From positions 1,446,036 through 1,510,035 of the forward strand of contig JAPFFF010000037.1 of the NCBI GenBank assembly GCA_039105265.1: a stretch of DNA of 64,000 bases, written 5' to 3'. The DNA comes from Tritrichomonas musculus (Eukaryota > Parabasalia > Tritrichomonadida > Tritrichomonadidae). Positions 1 through 10,020 of this stretch are shown here, piece after piece. A program made the position numbers and the translations under genes. Each line of letters begins with the position of its first letter. The first letter of the stretch is position 1. The notes under the pieces are model-generated. The model was given only the letters and a program-made list of their open reading frames with translations. It did not search any database and was not told the DNA's origin.

Positions 1-1303
1 TTCCGTGTTTAAGAGATGCACGATAAGCATTTGTATCTAGTTTTATTAATTTTAATTGATTATAAATATTAGTACGTATTGACTCGATTGTAGCGAAATA
101 ATTCAGCCACTCTTGGCTGTATGAATGAAACATATCTATTCTGATTGAAAAACTATAGCCATAGTTATACAGGTCGACAAAAGCTTGCGGGTTAGAATAC
201 TGACATGTGAAATAAAAAATGGTATCAATATCGCTGTCTATGAGTTCCTTGTTGTTTTCCACCAGCCAATTAAGAATGTCATTTTGATAGTATCGTATTG
301 AAAACTCTATCGTTCGCAACCTCACTTCACATTGTTTTTGCTCGCATATGTGAATGATTTCTGTATTGCCGCCAGCAACTGCGTAGTCGATTAAACTGTC
401 GTCCACTGCTGCATGATTTAAAATCAAGTTTTTGAATATTTGAGTACTCTTTGAAAAAGCTGCCAATTCAATTAATTTAATTTGCTTTTGAAATCCGAAA
501 GGCCAATAATTTGACATGTCATCAGAAAAGTTGATCGAACAATCAACATCGATACCATTCGAACCTCGGATTATACAAAAATCTTCAACTCTGTCATGCA
601 TGATTACGTCAACTAGTGAATTGGATACTTTTCGATTCTTAGCGTTCTCAAATTTTTGAATCAGTTTCAATTCAATTTTTTTGATTGTCTTTTGTATGTG
701 ATTTTCGCTTTGTTGCAAAAAATATTGAATGGTTTTTGGTTCCCACTCGCCTAAATATTGTTGTCTGTGATTCCTTAAGACTTCGTTAAACACATGCTGA
801 TTCTGATATTGTTTAATTAATTTATTTATAAAAATGGAAATTTCATATAATGAGTTTGGGAGACCATAACAATGAGTAATAATGATTTGATAAACAGAAG
901 CAATATCCATATCACTAATAAACAAGTTAAAATGAATTAAATATAAATCGATATTAGATAATTGTAAATTTGTTAATAAATGATTAAGAATTAAAATATT
1001 AAGGAAGTTCTTTTGCTTTGTGAATGAGTTTTCGATAATTTCTTTATAAAATTGACATGATTCTTCAAGAAGATTAAAGTTTTTTGAATTTTGAAGTATA
1101 ATTTCTACATTTTCTTGAGTTATTTTTAATTTTTCACTCAATAGTTTCAAAAGATCTATTTCTTTTAAATTAAAATCTGTTAAGATTGATTCAATTTTTT
1201 TTGATATTGATTTTTGCCTAGCATTTTGGTCTAGTATATAATCGTAAAGAGTCTGAACTTTTTGCTCTTTTAGATGATCATTAACAGTAAGTTCTGTTTG
1301 CAT
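1..1303 (-). CDS. DUF3447/ankyrin-type trichomonad protein, 3' end outside window
   Basis: An open frame runs from an ATG at 1303 to the window edge: 434 codons with no stop, so the gene continues beyond position 1. The N-terminal half is helical and rich in Leu, Ile, Asn and Lys. Around residues 275-330 it has the block typical of the large parabasalid DUF3447 family (a run like IELAAFSKSTQIFKNLILN, then AVAGGNTEIIHICEQ), which grades into degenerate ankyrin-like repeats. No signal peptide or membrane segment is seen. In this family the C-terminus usually carries more ankyrin repeats; that part lies outside the window. Function is unknown; a protein-interaction scaffold is inferred from the repeat type. 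A relic of the same family lies at 15,540-16,140. Confidence 0.75.
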   Translation of the reverse strand, partial: MQTELTVNDHLKEQKVQTLYDYILDQNARQKSISKKIESILTDFNLKEIDLLKLLSEKLKITQENVEIILQNSKNFNLLEESCQFYKEIIENSFTKQKNFLNILILNHLLTNLQLSNIDLYLIHFNLFISDMDIASVYQIIITHCYGLPNSLYEISIFINKLIKQYQNQHVFNEVLRNHRQQYLGEWEPKTIQYFLQQSENHIQKTIKKIELKLIQKFENAKNRKVSNSLVDVIMHDRVEDFCIIRGSNGIDVDCSINFSDDMSNYWPFGFQKQIKLIELAAFSKSTQIFKNLILNHAAVDDSLIDYAVAGGNTEIIHICEQKQCEVRLRTIEFSIRYYQNDILNWLVENNKELIDSDIDTIFYFTCQYSNPQAFVDLYNYGYSFSIRIDMFHSYSQEWLNYFATIESIRTNIYNQLKLIKLDTNAYRASLKHG

Positions 1304-1446
1304 TAAAATATTAATTAAATTTGGACAAAATTATGTCAAAATATTTTTCTTTTAAAAAAGTGAAAATTTCCATCTCAATTTGATAATTTTTAATTCATAA
1401 AATATTCCACTAACAATTGTTACTTGGATCAATTTATTATGAAAAA

Positions 1447-1675
1447 CAAATATTTAAACCAAAACATCAATGAAGAAATTCATTATTTAACACTTTCAGC
1501 AAATTAAAATAATAATGAAACACAGTTTTTTCTTGGATTAATTTTTTATGATGCAAAATATGTATCCAGTGATCTAAATGAATCAATTCATTTTTTCACG
1601 CTTTATGTTAATCAAAATAATGATGATGTGTAATTTTTACAAAAAAATTAATAAAGCAATTCATTATTTAACAAG
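1447..1675 (+). pseudogene. Sel1-repeat remnant
   Basis: Translating the plus strand gives about two and a half Sel1 repeats of the trichomonad kinase-Sel1 type: EEIHYLTLSAN, then ETQFFLGLIFYDAKYVSSD, LNESIHFFTLYVNQNN, and after a stop KINKAIHYLT. There is one in-frame TAA between the first two repeats and another before the third. No start codon, kinase part or continuation is visible. It is a decayed scrap of a gene like the one at 23,379-26,654. Confidence 0.6.
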
Positions 1676-1861
1676 AAAAGAACAAATTGGTAAATTGATT
1701 CTGACCTTCGATATCTTTGAAATCACGCAAATACGGAAATTGCTGATCCTCACTTGACCATTTGAATTGAAAAGGAGGTTTTCTGGCTTCAGGTCCAGGT
1801 GAATCATGCGAATTGACCGATCTAGATGAATACAGCTGATTGAATCATAAATCAAATTCAT
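1664..1861 (-). pseudogene. protein-kinase catalytic-loop remnant
   Basis: A 65-codon frame contains MIHLDLKPENLLFNSNGQ followed by VRISNF. This reads as the catalytic loop (HRDLKPEN) and DFG region of a Ser/Thr kinase, with Arg replaced by Leu and the DFG Asp replaced by Asn. No N-lobe and no C-lobe follow. It lies antisense to the neighbouring Sel1 scrap, overlaps it slightly, and runs into the 3' end of the BspA-like gene. A broken copy is far more likely than a working protein. Confidence 0.5.
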
Positions 1862-4316
1862 TTAATGATGACAACGGCAATGAATAATCTTTATTTTTAA
1901 TGATTTTATAATCTTTATTTTTATCATGTTTAAACACGAGTTGCTTTGGTTTATTTAAAGTCATTCCTTCACTGACCAATTCAAAAGCCATCTGGCTTGA
2001 AAGTTCGATAATGTTAAGTTTTTCACAATGGATAAACGAACTACGTCCAATTTCTTTAACGCTTTCTGGAATAATGATGCTTGTGATTGCAGTTGAATCA
2101 AAAGCGCCATCACGAATTGCTTTCAAATTAGAGTCATGAGGAAAATCAACAACTCTAAGATTCTTGCAATTAGCAAAAGCATTTTTCCCAATTTCAGTAA
2201 CACTTCGAGGAATGCTTATGCGATGAATCGATGAATTGATGAATGTATTCATTTTTATTATTTGAAATTTCGAATCTGGATGGAAATGAACAATTGTTAG
2301 TTTTTCGCAATTTTTAAACAAATCACATCCAATTTCACGAACATTTTGAGGAATTGAAATTTCTTTAATTGAAGAACAATCAAAAGCCCCGCCTTTTATT
2401 TTTTCTAGTTCAGTTTTATCATGGAAATCAACTCTTTTTAATTTTTTACATAGCGAAAATGCGAATGAACCAATAATTTTTACATGTTTCGGAATGATAA
2501 TTCTGGAAATGGAGGTTTGCGTGAAAGAGTGAAAATCAATCAATTCCAATTCAGAATCTTTTTGAAAAGTAACTTTTTTAAGCTGTTTGCAGTTACAAAA
2601 AGCGTTATGCAATATTATTTTAACTTTTTGTGGGATGCATATTGATTCAACATTTGTTTTGTCAAAAGCAAATGAATCGATTTTTTCTAATTTTGAATCT
2701 TTTTCGAACTTTATTTTTTTTAACTTTGAACAATTGTAAAATGCACTTTTGCCAATGTGTGTTACTCCCTTTGGAATTAGTATTTCTTTTATTGATGTAT
2801 TTTCAAAAGAAAAGTCATGAATTGTTATTAATTCTGAATTATCTTCAAAATCCACTTTCAACAATTGAGTGGCATTACAAAATGCAAAAGGGCAAATATA
2901 CTTAATGAAGGACGGAATCGTTATACTTTCCACATCACGATTAAGGAAAATTAAGCAATCAAATACATCGCTCCGAGGATTTGATTTGCTAATTATGTAC
3001 TTGTTTTCAATACATTTAAAATTCGTATTATTTGGTGAACAACTTAAATGAGTAATTTCGCAGTTTGAAAAAAAGTATTGGTGCAATTTGTTGACACTTT
3101 CAGGTATGCAAAATTGTTGAATTTTCGTTCCTCCAAAAACAGAACTGCCTAAATAATGAATATCTGAATTTGGATGTAAATAAATATTTGAAAAACTTTC
3201 GCATTCGCCAAAAGCACATTTCCTAATTGCAGTAACATGTTGTGGAATTGTGATGCTTTTAATAGAACTTTGATAAAAAGCAAAATCTTTTATTTCTTGT
3301 AGTTCTGAGTTTTTCTCGAAAGTTACACTTTGGAGAGACAAACATCTGTGAAAAGCGAATGGTAAAATGCACTTAATGTAAGCTGGAATAGTGATATGTT
3401 TTACATCACGTCGCACGAAAAGAAGAAGATCAAAAACATCGCTTTTTTCGTCTGATTTTCCAACAATAAATTTGTTTTCAATGTATGCAAAATGCTTGTT
3501 TTTTGGCGATAAATAAATGTTGCATAAATTATCAGTTTGCCAACACCATCCCCTCTTAAGTTCGACAACGCTTGCGGGAATATAAAGTGTGCTGATATTA
3601 GTATTTGAAATGAAATCCGCATAAAAAGTTCTGACTTCTGAATCTTCATAGAAATAAACCGTGTCAATTTTTGAATTTTGAAATGCATCTTTTAGTATAG
3701 CTTTCACAATGAATTTCTTACCTTTATATGTAACTGCGCTTGGTATAATGATTTCTTTCTTGCGTATTTGAAACTTTTTGGAAACAGCCGCTGTGTTCTC
3801 TCTAATATTAAGGTGATAATTAATATCATTTCTATCAATTTCATCGCCTGTTAAAAATGAAACCAAGTCAACATTATCGTTCTTGCAGGCATCATATAAA
3901 TCATTTTTATATCTTAAAGGTTTATTATAATTAATAAGTAAATCAATGATACGATTATAATTTACTTTTCTTTCTTTTAGTTTTATTTCTAGTGAATTTT
4001 CTTTCATTTGTAATTGTGTCCTTATTTCCTGCTTTCTTTTGAAAATTTGGATTAAATTTTTCATGATTTGAAATTCATTACTAATTTCTTCATATTCTCC
4101 AACATTATCTTGTGAAATATTAGGTACCTTGTGATAAACCCAATAGTTTATAAATGACTTGATTGTTTCATTAGAAACTTTGGATTTAATAATATATTTA
4201 TGCTTTTTGATTAGTTTTGCATGAATGCTTGAGTCAATATTAGAAATAGAAGCAAAATCCGAAGGAATAAAAAGCTTACTAGATTGAAAAAATAAAGTGT
4301 AAGTTAATTTCTGCAT
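1845..4316 (-). CDS. BspA-like leucine-rich-repeat protein (LRR_5/TpLRR type)
   Basis: 823 residues starting at an ATG at 4316. Residues 1-190 form a non-repeat N-terminal part resembling the BTB-like head seen in trichomonad LRR and DUF3447 proteins (KLFIPSDFASIS, later SFINYWVYHK). From about residue 190 to the end come well over a dozen LRR_5 units with the signature IxIPxxVxxIGxxAFxxCxxLxxVxF, for example IPKGVTHIGKSAFYNCSKL. BspA-like proteins are hugely expanded in trichomonads; secreted or membrane forms mediate adhesion. This one has no visible signal peptide or transmembrane segment, so a cytosolic role is more likely. A TCATT initiator-like motif lies 12 bases upstream of the ATG. 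Confidence 0.88.
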   Translation of the reverse strand: MQKLTYTLFFQSSKLFIPSDFASISNIDSSIHAKLIKKHKYIIKSKVSNETIKSFINYWVYHKVPNISQDNVGEYEEISNEFQIMKNLIQIFKRKQEIRTQLQMKENSLEIKLKERKVNYNRIIDLLINYNKPLRYKNDLYDACKNDNVDLVSFLTGDEIDRNDINYHLNIRENTAAVSKKFQIRKKEIIIPSAVTYKGKKFIVKAILKDAFQNSKIDTVYFYEDSEVRTFYADFISNTNISTLYIPASVVELKRGWCWQTDNLCNIYLSPKNKHFAYIENKFIVGKSDEKSDVFDLLLFVRRDVKHITIPAYIKCILPFAFHRCLSLQSVTFEKNSELQEIKDFAFYQSSIKSITIPQHVTAIRKCAFGECESFSNIYLHPNSDIHYLGSSVFGGTKIQQFCIPESVNKLHQYFFSNCEITHLSCSPNNTNFKCIENKYIISKSNPRSDVFDCLIFLNRDVESITIPSFIKYICPFAFCNATQLLKVDFEDNSELITIHDFSFENTSIKEILIPKGVTHIGKSAFYNCSKLKKIKFEKDSKLEKIDSFAFDKTNVESICIPQKVKIILHNAFCNCKQLKKVTFQKDSELELIDFHSFTQTSISRIIIPKHVKIIGSFAFSLCKKLKRVDFHDKTELEKIKGGAFDCSSIKEISIPQNVREIGCDLFKNCEKLTIVHFHPDSKFQIIKMNTFINSSIHRISIPRSVTEIGKNAFANCKNLRVVDFPHDSNLKAIRDGAFDSTAITSIIIPESVKEIGRSSFIHCEKLNIIELSSQMAFELVSEGMTLNKPKQLVFKHDKNKDYKIIKNKDYSLPLSSLNEFDL

Positions 4317-4327
4317 AAATATTACAA

Positions 4328-4332
4328 AATGA
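4328..4332 (-). promoter_or_regulatory. candidate Inr (TCATT) of the BspA-like gene
   Basis: The motif TCATT on the minus strand lies 12 bases upstream of the ATG at 4316. It fits the parabasalid initiator TCA(+1)YW, which sits close to start codons in Trichomonas. A five-base match in AT-rich DNA is weak evidence by itself. Confidence 0.35.
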
Positions 4333-4859
4333 AGCAGTGTATTTGGGCATGAATTATTTTGTGAAAATTCTTCGATAAAATATCAATTTACTAATAATAA
4401 ATTGGACTTCATTTTTCTACCAATCATATTCTACAAAAAACGATAGGAAAATGCAAGGTTTGTATAAGAGCAAATGTATTTGCCAACAGACAGACTTCAG
4501 TCAATTGTTACTGGTCGAGGTCAATTTTACAGAAATGGTCAATTTTTTACACTTACTTAAAAAAAAAAAAAACTTAGAAGATCTTTTATTTTTCCAGAAT
4601 TTTTCCATGTGTTTCTATAGCCACTTGCGAGTGTCGAGTGACCTCGAGGAGTAGACGATGCACCGTGGGAAAAAATCGGAACATAATATCTTTTAATTTA
4701 TAAAAAAAAAAAAAAAAAAGTAAAAAATTGATAACTGCCCCAGTCTTGTGAAAATCTTTTAAAAAGTTCATCTTCACTTTTGAGAAAAAAGGACAGGACT
4801 TTGCACTTTAAATAATGTGACAGCTGGTCAATGAGACTTAAATCTAGGGGACTTTTGAA

Positions 4860-5520
4860 AGTAATTATTTTGAGTTTATTTGGCTATATAAGGTTTTTCC
4901 ATCTTGTTGAAATAAGTAACTATTTGCAAATTTAAGGATTAAGTTTATAGTTATACCCGATTTGCTTTTTCTTCTGAGACAAAAAGTAAGATATTTGCTG
5001 TTTGGCTGAGCTCTCTGACTATAAGTGTTTTTTGGTATTTTTATAAATATTTCATCATTGATTGAGTAAAATGGAAATAGCATAGTTGCAAAGAATCGCC
5101 AGCCTGTATAAAACATTTCTTAACTGTATTTTGCTCCCCCTTCTTGAAATCAGTAATGTAGTTAGAGCTTGGTCTAAATGTTGTGGGGGTATGTTTTTTA
5201 AACAAATTTAAGGCTTCTTCATAATTATCCTGGAGCTTATAAGGTAAAAGAAAATTCATGTGCACCGTCCTTCCCATATTAATAAAAACCTAATTGAATC
5301 CAGGAGGTGCAATATTGAATGTTCCATCAATAAAAACATATGTAATGCTAATTATTAATTTTTTGTTGCTAGATCGAAATTTGTGTCTCTTGTTGTTGAT
5401 GTAATTTCATTAAAATCGTCGTCAACATTGGACTTTTTACAGAGCTCAGCGTAATAAATTGAAACAAAGTTTTCTGAAAATACTTGCCTTTCTTCCCTTT
5501 CTAGCGTTTTCATCACGTAA
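4860..5520 (-). pseudogene. Mutator-like (MULE) transposase remnant
   Basis: Reading the minus strand gives, in order, VFIDGTFNIAPPGFN, then after a stop a stretch with MNFLLPYKLQDNYEEALNLF, YITDFKKGEQNTVKKCF, and LQLCYFHFTQSMMK. These match the core of MULE transposases: the first catalytic Asp in DGTF, the DFE-like block (here DFK), and the C-x2-H helix. The frame is broken by several stops and frame changes, and the zinc-binding N-terminus and the rest of the C-terminus are not found. It is an old, dead copy of a plain DNA transposon. No convincing terminal repeats were located. Confidence 0.6.
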
Positions 5521-5552
5521 TTGCTTATATAACTTATTTAATAATTAAATTC

Positions 5553-5682
5553 GAGATAGCATAGGTTTTTCTATAAGGAATATATGTTCCACCTTTAATT
5601 TAATTTCGGCTTGAGTATTGAGATAGCATAGGTTTTTCTATAAGGAATATATGTTCCACCTTTAATATACTCAAGCCGAAAT
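5553..5682. repeat. direct repeat with 16-bp inverted arms
   Basis: A block of about 47 bp (starting GAGATAGCATAGG) occurs at 5553-5599 and again at 5620-5666. The second copy is bracketed by the 16-bp inverted pair ATTTCGGCTTGAGTAT (5603-5618) and its complement (5667-5682), so it could extrude as a hairpin. It lies just upstream, in transcription sense, of the MULE remnant and may be part of that element's end. Confidence 0.6.
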
Positions 5683-6768
5683 TTCATTTTTAGATATTGC
5701 ATGATGGTGATATCACCATCAGGTCGAAGTACAACTCTTTCTTTTATGCCTATGTAAATAAAAAGTATTTTTTTTAAACTTATTTAATAGTATACCTTAG
5801 CTTGTGAGTTCTAAGCGGCTGGCCAGATGTAAAAGCACCTATGATATCACTAGGGATAAGTTTGATAGATTGAAATACACTCAAGTCTATTTATAAATAC
5901 CATAAAATGAAATAGGACCAATAAAAATTAGTTTTATTGATATTCTGATAAATATTGAAATAGATATTTGGATATTTTTCAACAATTTGATTCTCAAACA
6001 ATTTTGACAAAGGTGATACCATTTCTTGGGGAATCGTATTTTTCTACTCCGCTTTTTGAAAACTTTTAAACTTTTTGAATACTTTTTTATACATTTTTTA
6101 TTCAATTTTTGCTAAATAATGCATAAATATATAGTTCAAATTTCTTCCCGATTCATCCAGCAATTCAAGGAACCTGATTCGGCTTCGCGCAGCCCCGTGG
6201 TGATCACTGGTGCGTATATTCCTGAAAAATTATGTAAAAATAAAAAAAAAATTATATCAAAAAAAGCAAATAGTTAAAATTTTAAGGAAAAATTTAAATT
6301 TACGATTTTTTTGGTTAAATTTCACCTTAAGATGGTGGTTTTTTACTTTCCATGAGCTACTCATGGATAGAAAAACCATTCAAAAAGTGGCGTAGAAAAA
6401 CAAATAATGAGTTAACAGATAATGAAGATTATAATACATTTAATATTCTATTTAGATGAAATCCGAATGCTAGCATATCACTAACATATATAACAAATTT
6501 GTTATTTGAACTCATATGAGTTCTTTTTCCAAATCATTCAGAATTGTCAAAATTAATTCGTTATAAAAACGATTATTTTAATCTCAAAAAAATTGAATAA
6601 AAATTGTTTCTACATTTATTTTGACAAAAAACAATTTAATTAAAGTAATTATTAAATATTCATAACAATATATACATAAGAACAATATGGCAGAATATAA
6701 ATTCAATTTTTCAAAGCTATTTCAAAAGATATTTAAATATTTAATTTTTTCCCTAGTTTATTATTACT
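5683..6768. other. AT-rich intergenic DNA with a small GC-rich patch
   Basis: No supportable gene. The short open frames are AT-rich noise. A patch at about 6148-6216 is much richer in GC than its surroundings and reads open on both strands for 25-40 codons. It is probably a scrap of something once coding, but I do not recognise it. Confidence 0.4.
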
Positions 6769-8061
6769 ATGCTACTCGAAATCAGTTTACTCTCATTAGC
6801 TTTCGCCATTTCTTTGTTTGCCTTTGTTTTATGGAAGCGACCTTTTAAGAAACATAAGAAAACAGACCGCAAAGAAAATAAAAGAAAACAGAAGGAATTG
6901 CCTAAAAAGAAACGAGTTTTGACCATTCAGCCCGAGGATGTTTCACAGAAACTTATTGTGGATTTTGCAATAGAGCAAGGTGGAAATAATATTTATACGA
7001 GACATCAACAAAAAACCGCAGCAGAGTTAGATAAATTTGATCGAAGTACTCCTCTTACTAAAAAAATTTTTGAATTCAAAGGAAATTATGGACGACACTG
7101 TTATGGCTGTGGTCAACCAACCAAATATTTGCATCCAGTATATATTTTTTCCTGCAGAAAATGTGGAACCATATTTCAACAAAAACGATATTTATCTAGA
7201 GATCTTAAAGGGCATGTTTCATTAGTTATTGGATGTAGAACAAAATTGGGTCATCAGGTTTCATTAAAGCTTCTTCGTGCAGGTTCCATCGTAATTGGCA
7301 CAACTAGATATCCCGAACGAGCAACCAATCTTTTCTCAGAATACGAAGATTTTGAAAAATGGAATAACAATTTTGATGTTTACTCAAATGGGCTAGACTT
7401 AGATACCACAGACTTGGAATCTAAATGTAAAGCCTTATCCGAATACATATTAAACAAATACAAAAAGCTGGACAATTTAATCATCTGTGCTGCCCAGACA
7501 ATTCGAGTTCGCGAGAAAGACAAAGAAGCCGTGCTTGCACAAACAAACGAATTCAATAGATATGGAGATGCCAAATTTGTTGAAGAAAAATACGTTAATT
7601 CTTGGCAAATGAACGTTAGTGATATTACACAACAAGAAACAGAAGAATGCATGCGAATCAACGCAATTGGCCCAGTATTCTTAGTTAAAAATCTAATTGA
7701 AGTAATGAAAAATAGCGACCACACGCCTTACATTATATCAGTTCATGCCAGAGAAGGCCTTTTCGAGCCAGAAAAAGGTCCTAAGCATATTCACACCAAT
7801 ATGGCAAAGGCTGCTCTACACATGATGACCCGTACTCTGATTGAAGACAAAACATTGGCTACACATGCTGGAAAGAGATTCTCAATTCACGGATGCGATC
7901 CTGGCTGGATTTCTGTTGATGAATATTATGAAAAAGATCGTCCATTTAACATTCCTCCACTTGATGAAATTGATGGTGCAGCAAGAATTTTATATCCTCT
8001 CTTTAAGAATTTACCTTCATCAAGGCAAACGAGAAGACAATTTAATGAATTTGTATACTAA
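6769..8061 (+). CDS. membrane-anchored short-chain dehydrogenase/reductase with zinc ribbon
   Basis: 430 residues. A hydrophobic helix (about residues 3-22) is followed by a Lys/Arg-rich stretch, suggesting an N-terminal anchor with the rest in the cytosol. Residues 111-132 hold two CxxC pairs (CYGCG and CRKCG), a zinc ribbon. From about 145 an SDR Rossmann domain begins: the nucleotide-binding Gly motif is GCRTKLG (155-161), and the NNAG-like motif is CAAQ (240-243). In place of the usual YxxxK, the sequence reads HTNMAK (342-347), so Lys347 is present but the catalytic Tyr is not obvious; related SDRs with HTNMAKAAL are known from other organisms. Substrate unknown. It stands alone with wide flanking spacers. 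SDR assignment is firm; activity is uncertain. Confidence 0.85.
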   Translation: MLLEISLLSLAFAISLFAFVLWKRPFKKHKKTDRKENKRKQKELPKKKRVLTIQPEDVSQKLIVDFAIEQGGNNIYTRHQQKTAAELDKFDRSTPLTKKIFEFKGNYGRHCYGCGQPTKYLHPVYIFSCRKCGTIFQQKRYLSRDLKGHVSLVIGCRTKLGHQVSLKLLRAGSIVIGTTRYPERATNLFSEYEDFEKWNNNFDVYSNGLDLDTTDLESKCKALSEYILNKYKKLDNLIICAAQTIRVREKDKEAVLAQTNEFNRYGDAKFVEEKYVNSWQMNVSDITQQETEECMRINAIGPVFLVKNLIEVMKNSDHTPYIISVHAREGLFEPEKGPKHIHTNMAKAALHMMTRTLIEDKTLATHAGKRFSIHGCDPGWISVDEYYEKDRPFNIPPLDEIDGAARILYPLFKNLPSSRQTRRQFNEFVY

Positions 8062-8245
8062 TTCATTTTTTTTTTAAGAGCATTTGAATAAATAAACTTT
8101 GTGCAAAAATCATCACCACTTTCTCAATTTTTTCTGAGAAAATTTGAATGATTTGTTTATAAAATTATAACGATAAGTGGTGAACATTTTTTTTTTTTAA
8201 AAAATCATAGTTCTCAAAATTTCTGAATATAAAACAAATATTATT

Positions 8246-8551
8246 ATGAAAAAGTTGGAGTATATTAATGAATATTTCTTTCCTTATCTATTATCCTATG
8301 AATCATTTAAATTTTTATTTTGTATTTTAATGTTCTCCAACTTAATTAATGTTTATAATTGGATCAGTGTAATAATTGTGATCGATATGCATCATGCACA
8401 TGATGAACATCGGGCCAATGGCCATTGGAACTTTCATTGTGTGCCATATCTCTCAACTAGAAAGAGAATTTTCGCTTTGTCGTTTTCTGAAAGAGAAGAG
8501 CTAGGAGCCATTTTGACAAATTTTAATAACAAAAGATCGACCAACATTTAA
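8246..8551 (+). CDS. small hypothetical ORF, doubtful
   Basis: 101 codons from an ATG. The first 50 residues are hydrophobic and could be a membrane segment (FKFLFCILMF). The rest is more varied and His-rich (MHHAHDEHRANGHWNFHC) and stands out from the AT-rich spacer in base composition. No family is recognised. It could be a real small membrane protein or the remains of a larger gene. Flanking DNA at 8062-8245 and 8552-8839 holds only A/T runs. Confidence 0.25.
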   Translation: MKKLEYINEYFFPYLLSYESFKFLFCILMFSNLINVYNWISVIIVIDMHHAHDEHRANGHWNFHCVPYLSTRKRIFALSFSEREELGAILTNFNNKRSTNI

Positions 8552-8839
8552 CTCAATTGAAATTTTTTGAAAAAAAATATTGAAAAAAATTGTGAAAATT
8601 TATTCAATTTATAGTTTATTTTTTCTATAAATTTGAGAGAACGGTGAAGATTTTTGCAACAAGTTTAATATCAGAAAAAAATTGAATGATTTTTTTTATT
8701 TTCTTTGAAATTTGAGAAAACATAAACTATTTAATAAATAATTCCGATTTATTTTAGCTTTATCTTGAAATAGATCAAATAAAATTTTGAAACATTTAAA
8801 AATTTATAGGAAAAAGAAAAAGTAAAATAAAATAAACAT

Positions 8840-9952
8840 TTAATTTTGATTTACTCCCATTTTTTTCATATTAAAATTCAAATATTTATTCCAATAATCA
8901 CCTTGATCGTCAAGTTCATCATGTTCATCATTAACATCTTCATTTCTACTGTTGTTCTTTCTTTTCCTAATTACAAAAATAACAATTAAAATAATAACAA
9001 CAATGAGAACAACAGCTCCAACCACAATTCCAATAATAGCAGCCATTGGAAAACCTTTCTTTTTCTCCTTAGAAGGTTCATCACCGAAATTGACTGAAAC
9101 TTTGGTTTCATCAGTTTCAATGAAATTATTTAATAACTCCTCAGATGAAATATTTTTATTAGTATGAATTATCACAGAGACAAAATTCTCTTTATTCGTT
9201 TCAATTTTCAATTTTTGCTTTTCAATGTCAAACGAGTCATCAATAACCAGTGTCATTTTATCATTTAATGGCTGAATGGTAATAGCACTAACATCATCCG
9301 ACACGTTTCCTTCTTGTTTAATTATCAGGATGTCATCAACACCGACAATGAACAAGACAGAATCAGAATTATCAAGTAAAGCACCTCCTTTTGAGCATCC
9401 CAATTCAGTTGTTGAATCAGCCTTTCTTGTTAATTCAGTCGTTGACAAGAAACGAACTTTATTTTTGCTTTCTAATAAAGTTGCTGACTTAGAAGTGTCA
9501 TTCTTCATAAATTCTATTTTTTGGTTCTGCAGATCATTGAGATTTGCATCGATGTTATCAGGAAAAGTGTCCAAGAAAACAATGATTTTTGAGTTGGGAT
9601 CGAAATCTGACCTGAAAACATTACTCGTTCCAAGCTGTCTGTAAACATGGATAGATTTATATGAACAGTAACCGTTTCCATTGTTGGAGTTGCAAATGAC
9701 ATAGACACCTCGAATAACTTTCACTGTTGATGCAGGCCGAATTCTATCGAATGGATAATCACATGAATTCAGCTCACCGAATCCATTCACATAAAGTCTT
9801 GATGATTCAATGCTTTTGTCATCAGCATTTGTTACATTTAATCTCAAAAATGTATCAATTTCAATTGAGAAATAATGGCCTTTTTCTCCTTTTCTCATTT
9901 CAATGTCTAACTCAACATCTTTCGGTTTCAGAAGAAGATTTGATCCATTCAC
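8840..9952 (-). CDS. C-terminal part of large type I surface glycoprotein (second frame of a split gene)
   Basis: 370 residues from the first ATG; the same frame is open without an ATG up to about 10,126 and reads HPGENVKIRVFSDYE onward, continuing the ectodomain encoded at 10,021-14,622. It carries further beta-rich ectodomain, then a transmembrane helix near the C-terminus (AAIIGIVVGAVVLIVVIILI), a basic stop-transfer RKRKNN and a short acidic cytoplasmic tail ending in NMKKMGVNQN. This anchor is exactly what the upstream ORF lacks. Hence this is the 3' end of one gene, not an independent gene. Confidence 0.7.
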   Translation of the reverse strand: MNGSNLLLKPKDVELDIEMRKGEKGHYFSIEIDTFLRLNVTNADDKSIESSRLYVNGFGELNSCDYPFDRIRPASTVKVIRGVYVICNSNNGNGYCSYKSIHVYRQLGTSNVFRSDFDPNSKIIVFLDTFPDNIDANLNDLQNQKIEFMKNDTSKSATLLESKNKVRFLSTTELTRKADSTTELGCSKGGALLDNSDSVLFIVGVDDILIIKQEGNVSDDVSAITIQPLNDKMTLVIDDSFDIEKQKLKIETNKENFVSVIIHTNKNISSEELLNNFIETDETKVSVNFGDEPSKEKKKGFPMAAIIGIVVGAVVLIVVIILIVIFVIRKRKNNSRNEDVNDEHDELDDQGDYWNKYLNFNMKKMGVNQN

Positions 9953-10020
9953 AAATAAAAGATTGTCAACTTTGAGGCCATTGTTGATATTTTGATTAAC
10001 AAAGCTTGCATAAGTAAGGT

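Noticed and set aside
557-580. B-box-like GAGGTTCGAAT on the minus strand
   Set aside because: It is inside the open coding frame of the DUF3447-type gene, and no cloverleaf can be drawn.
9276-9644. 122-codon plus-strand ORF and similar ones opposite the surface-glycoprotein gene
   Set aside because: Shadow frames antisense to a gene with clear protein character; no family features.
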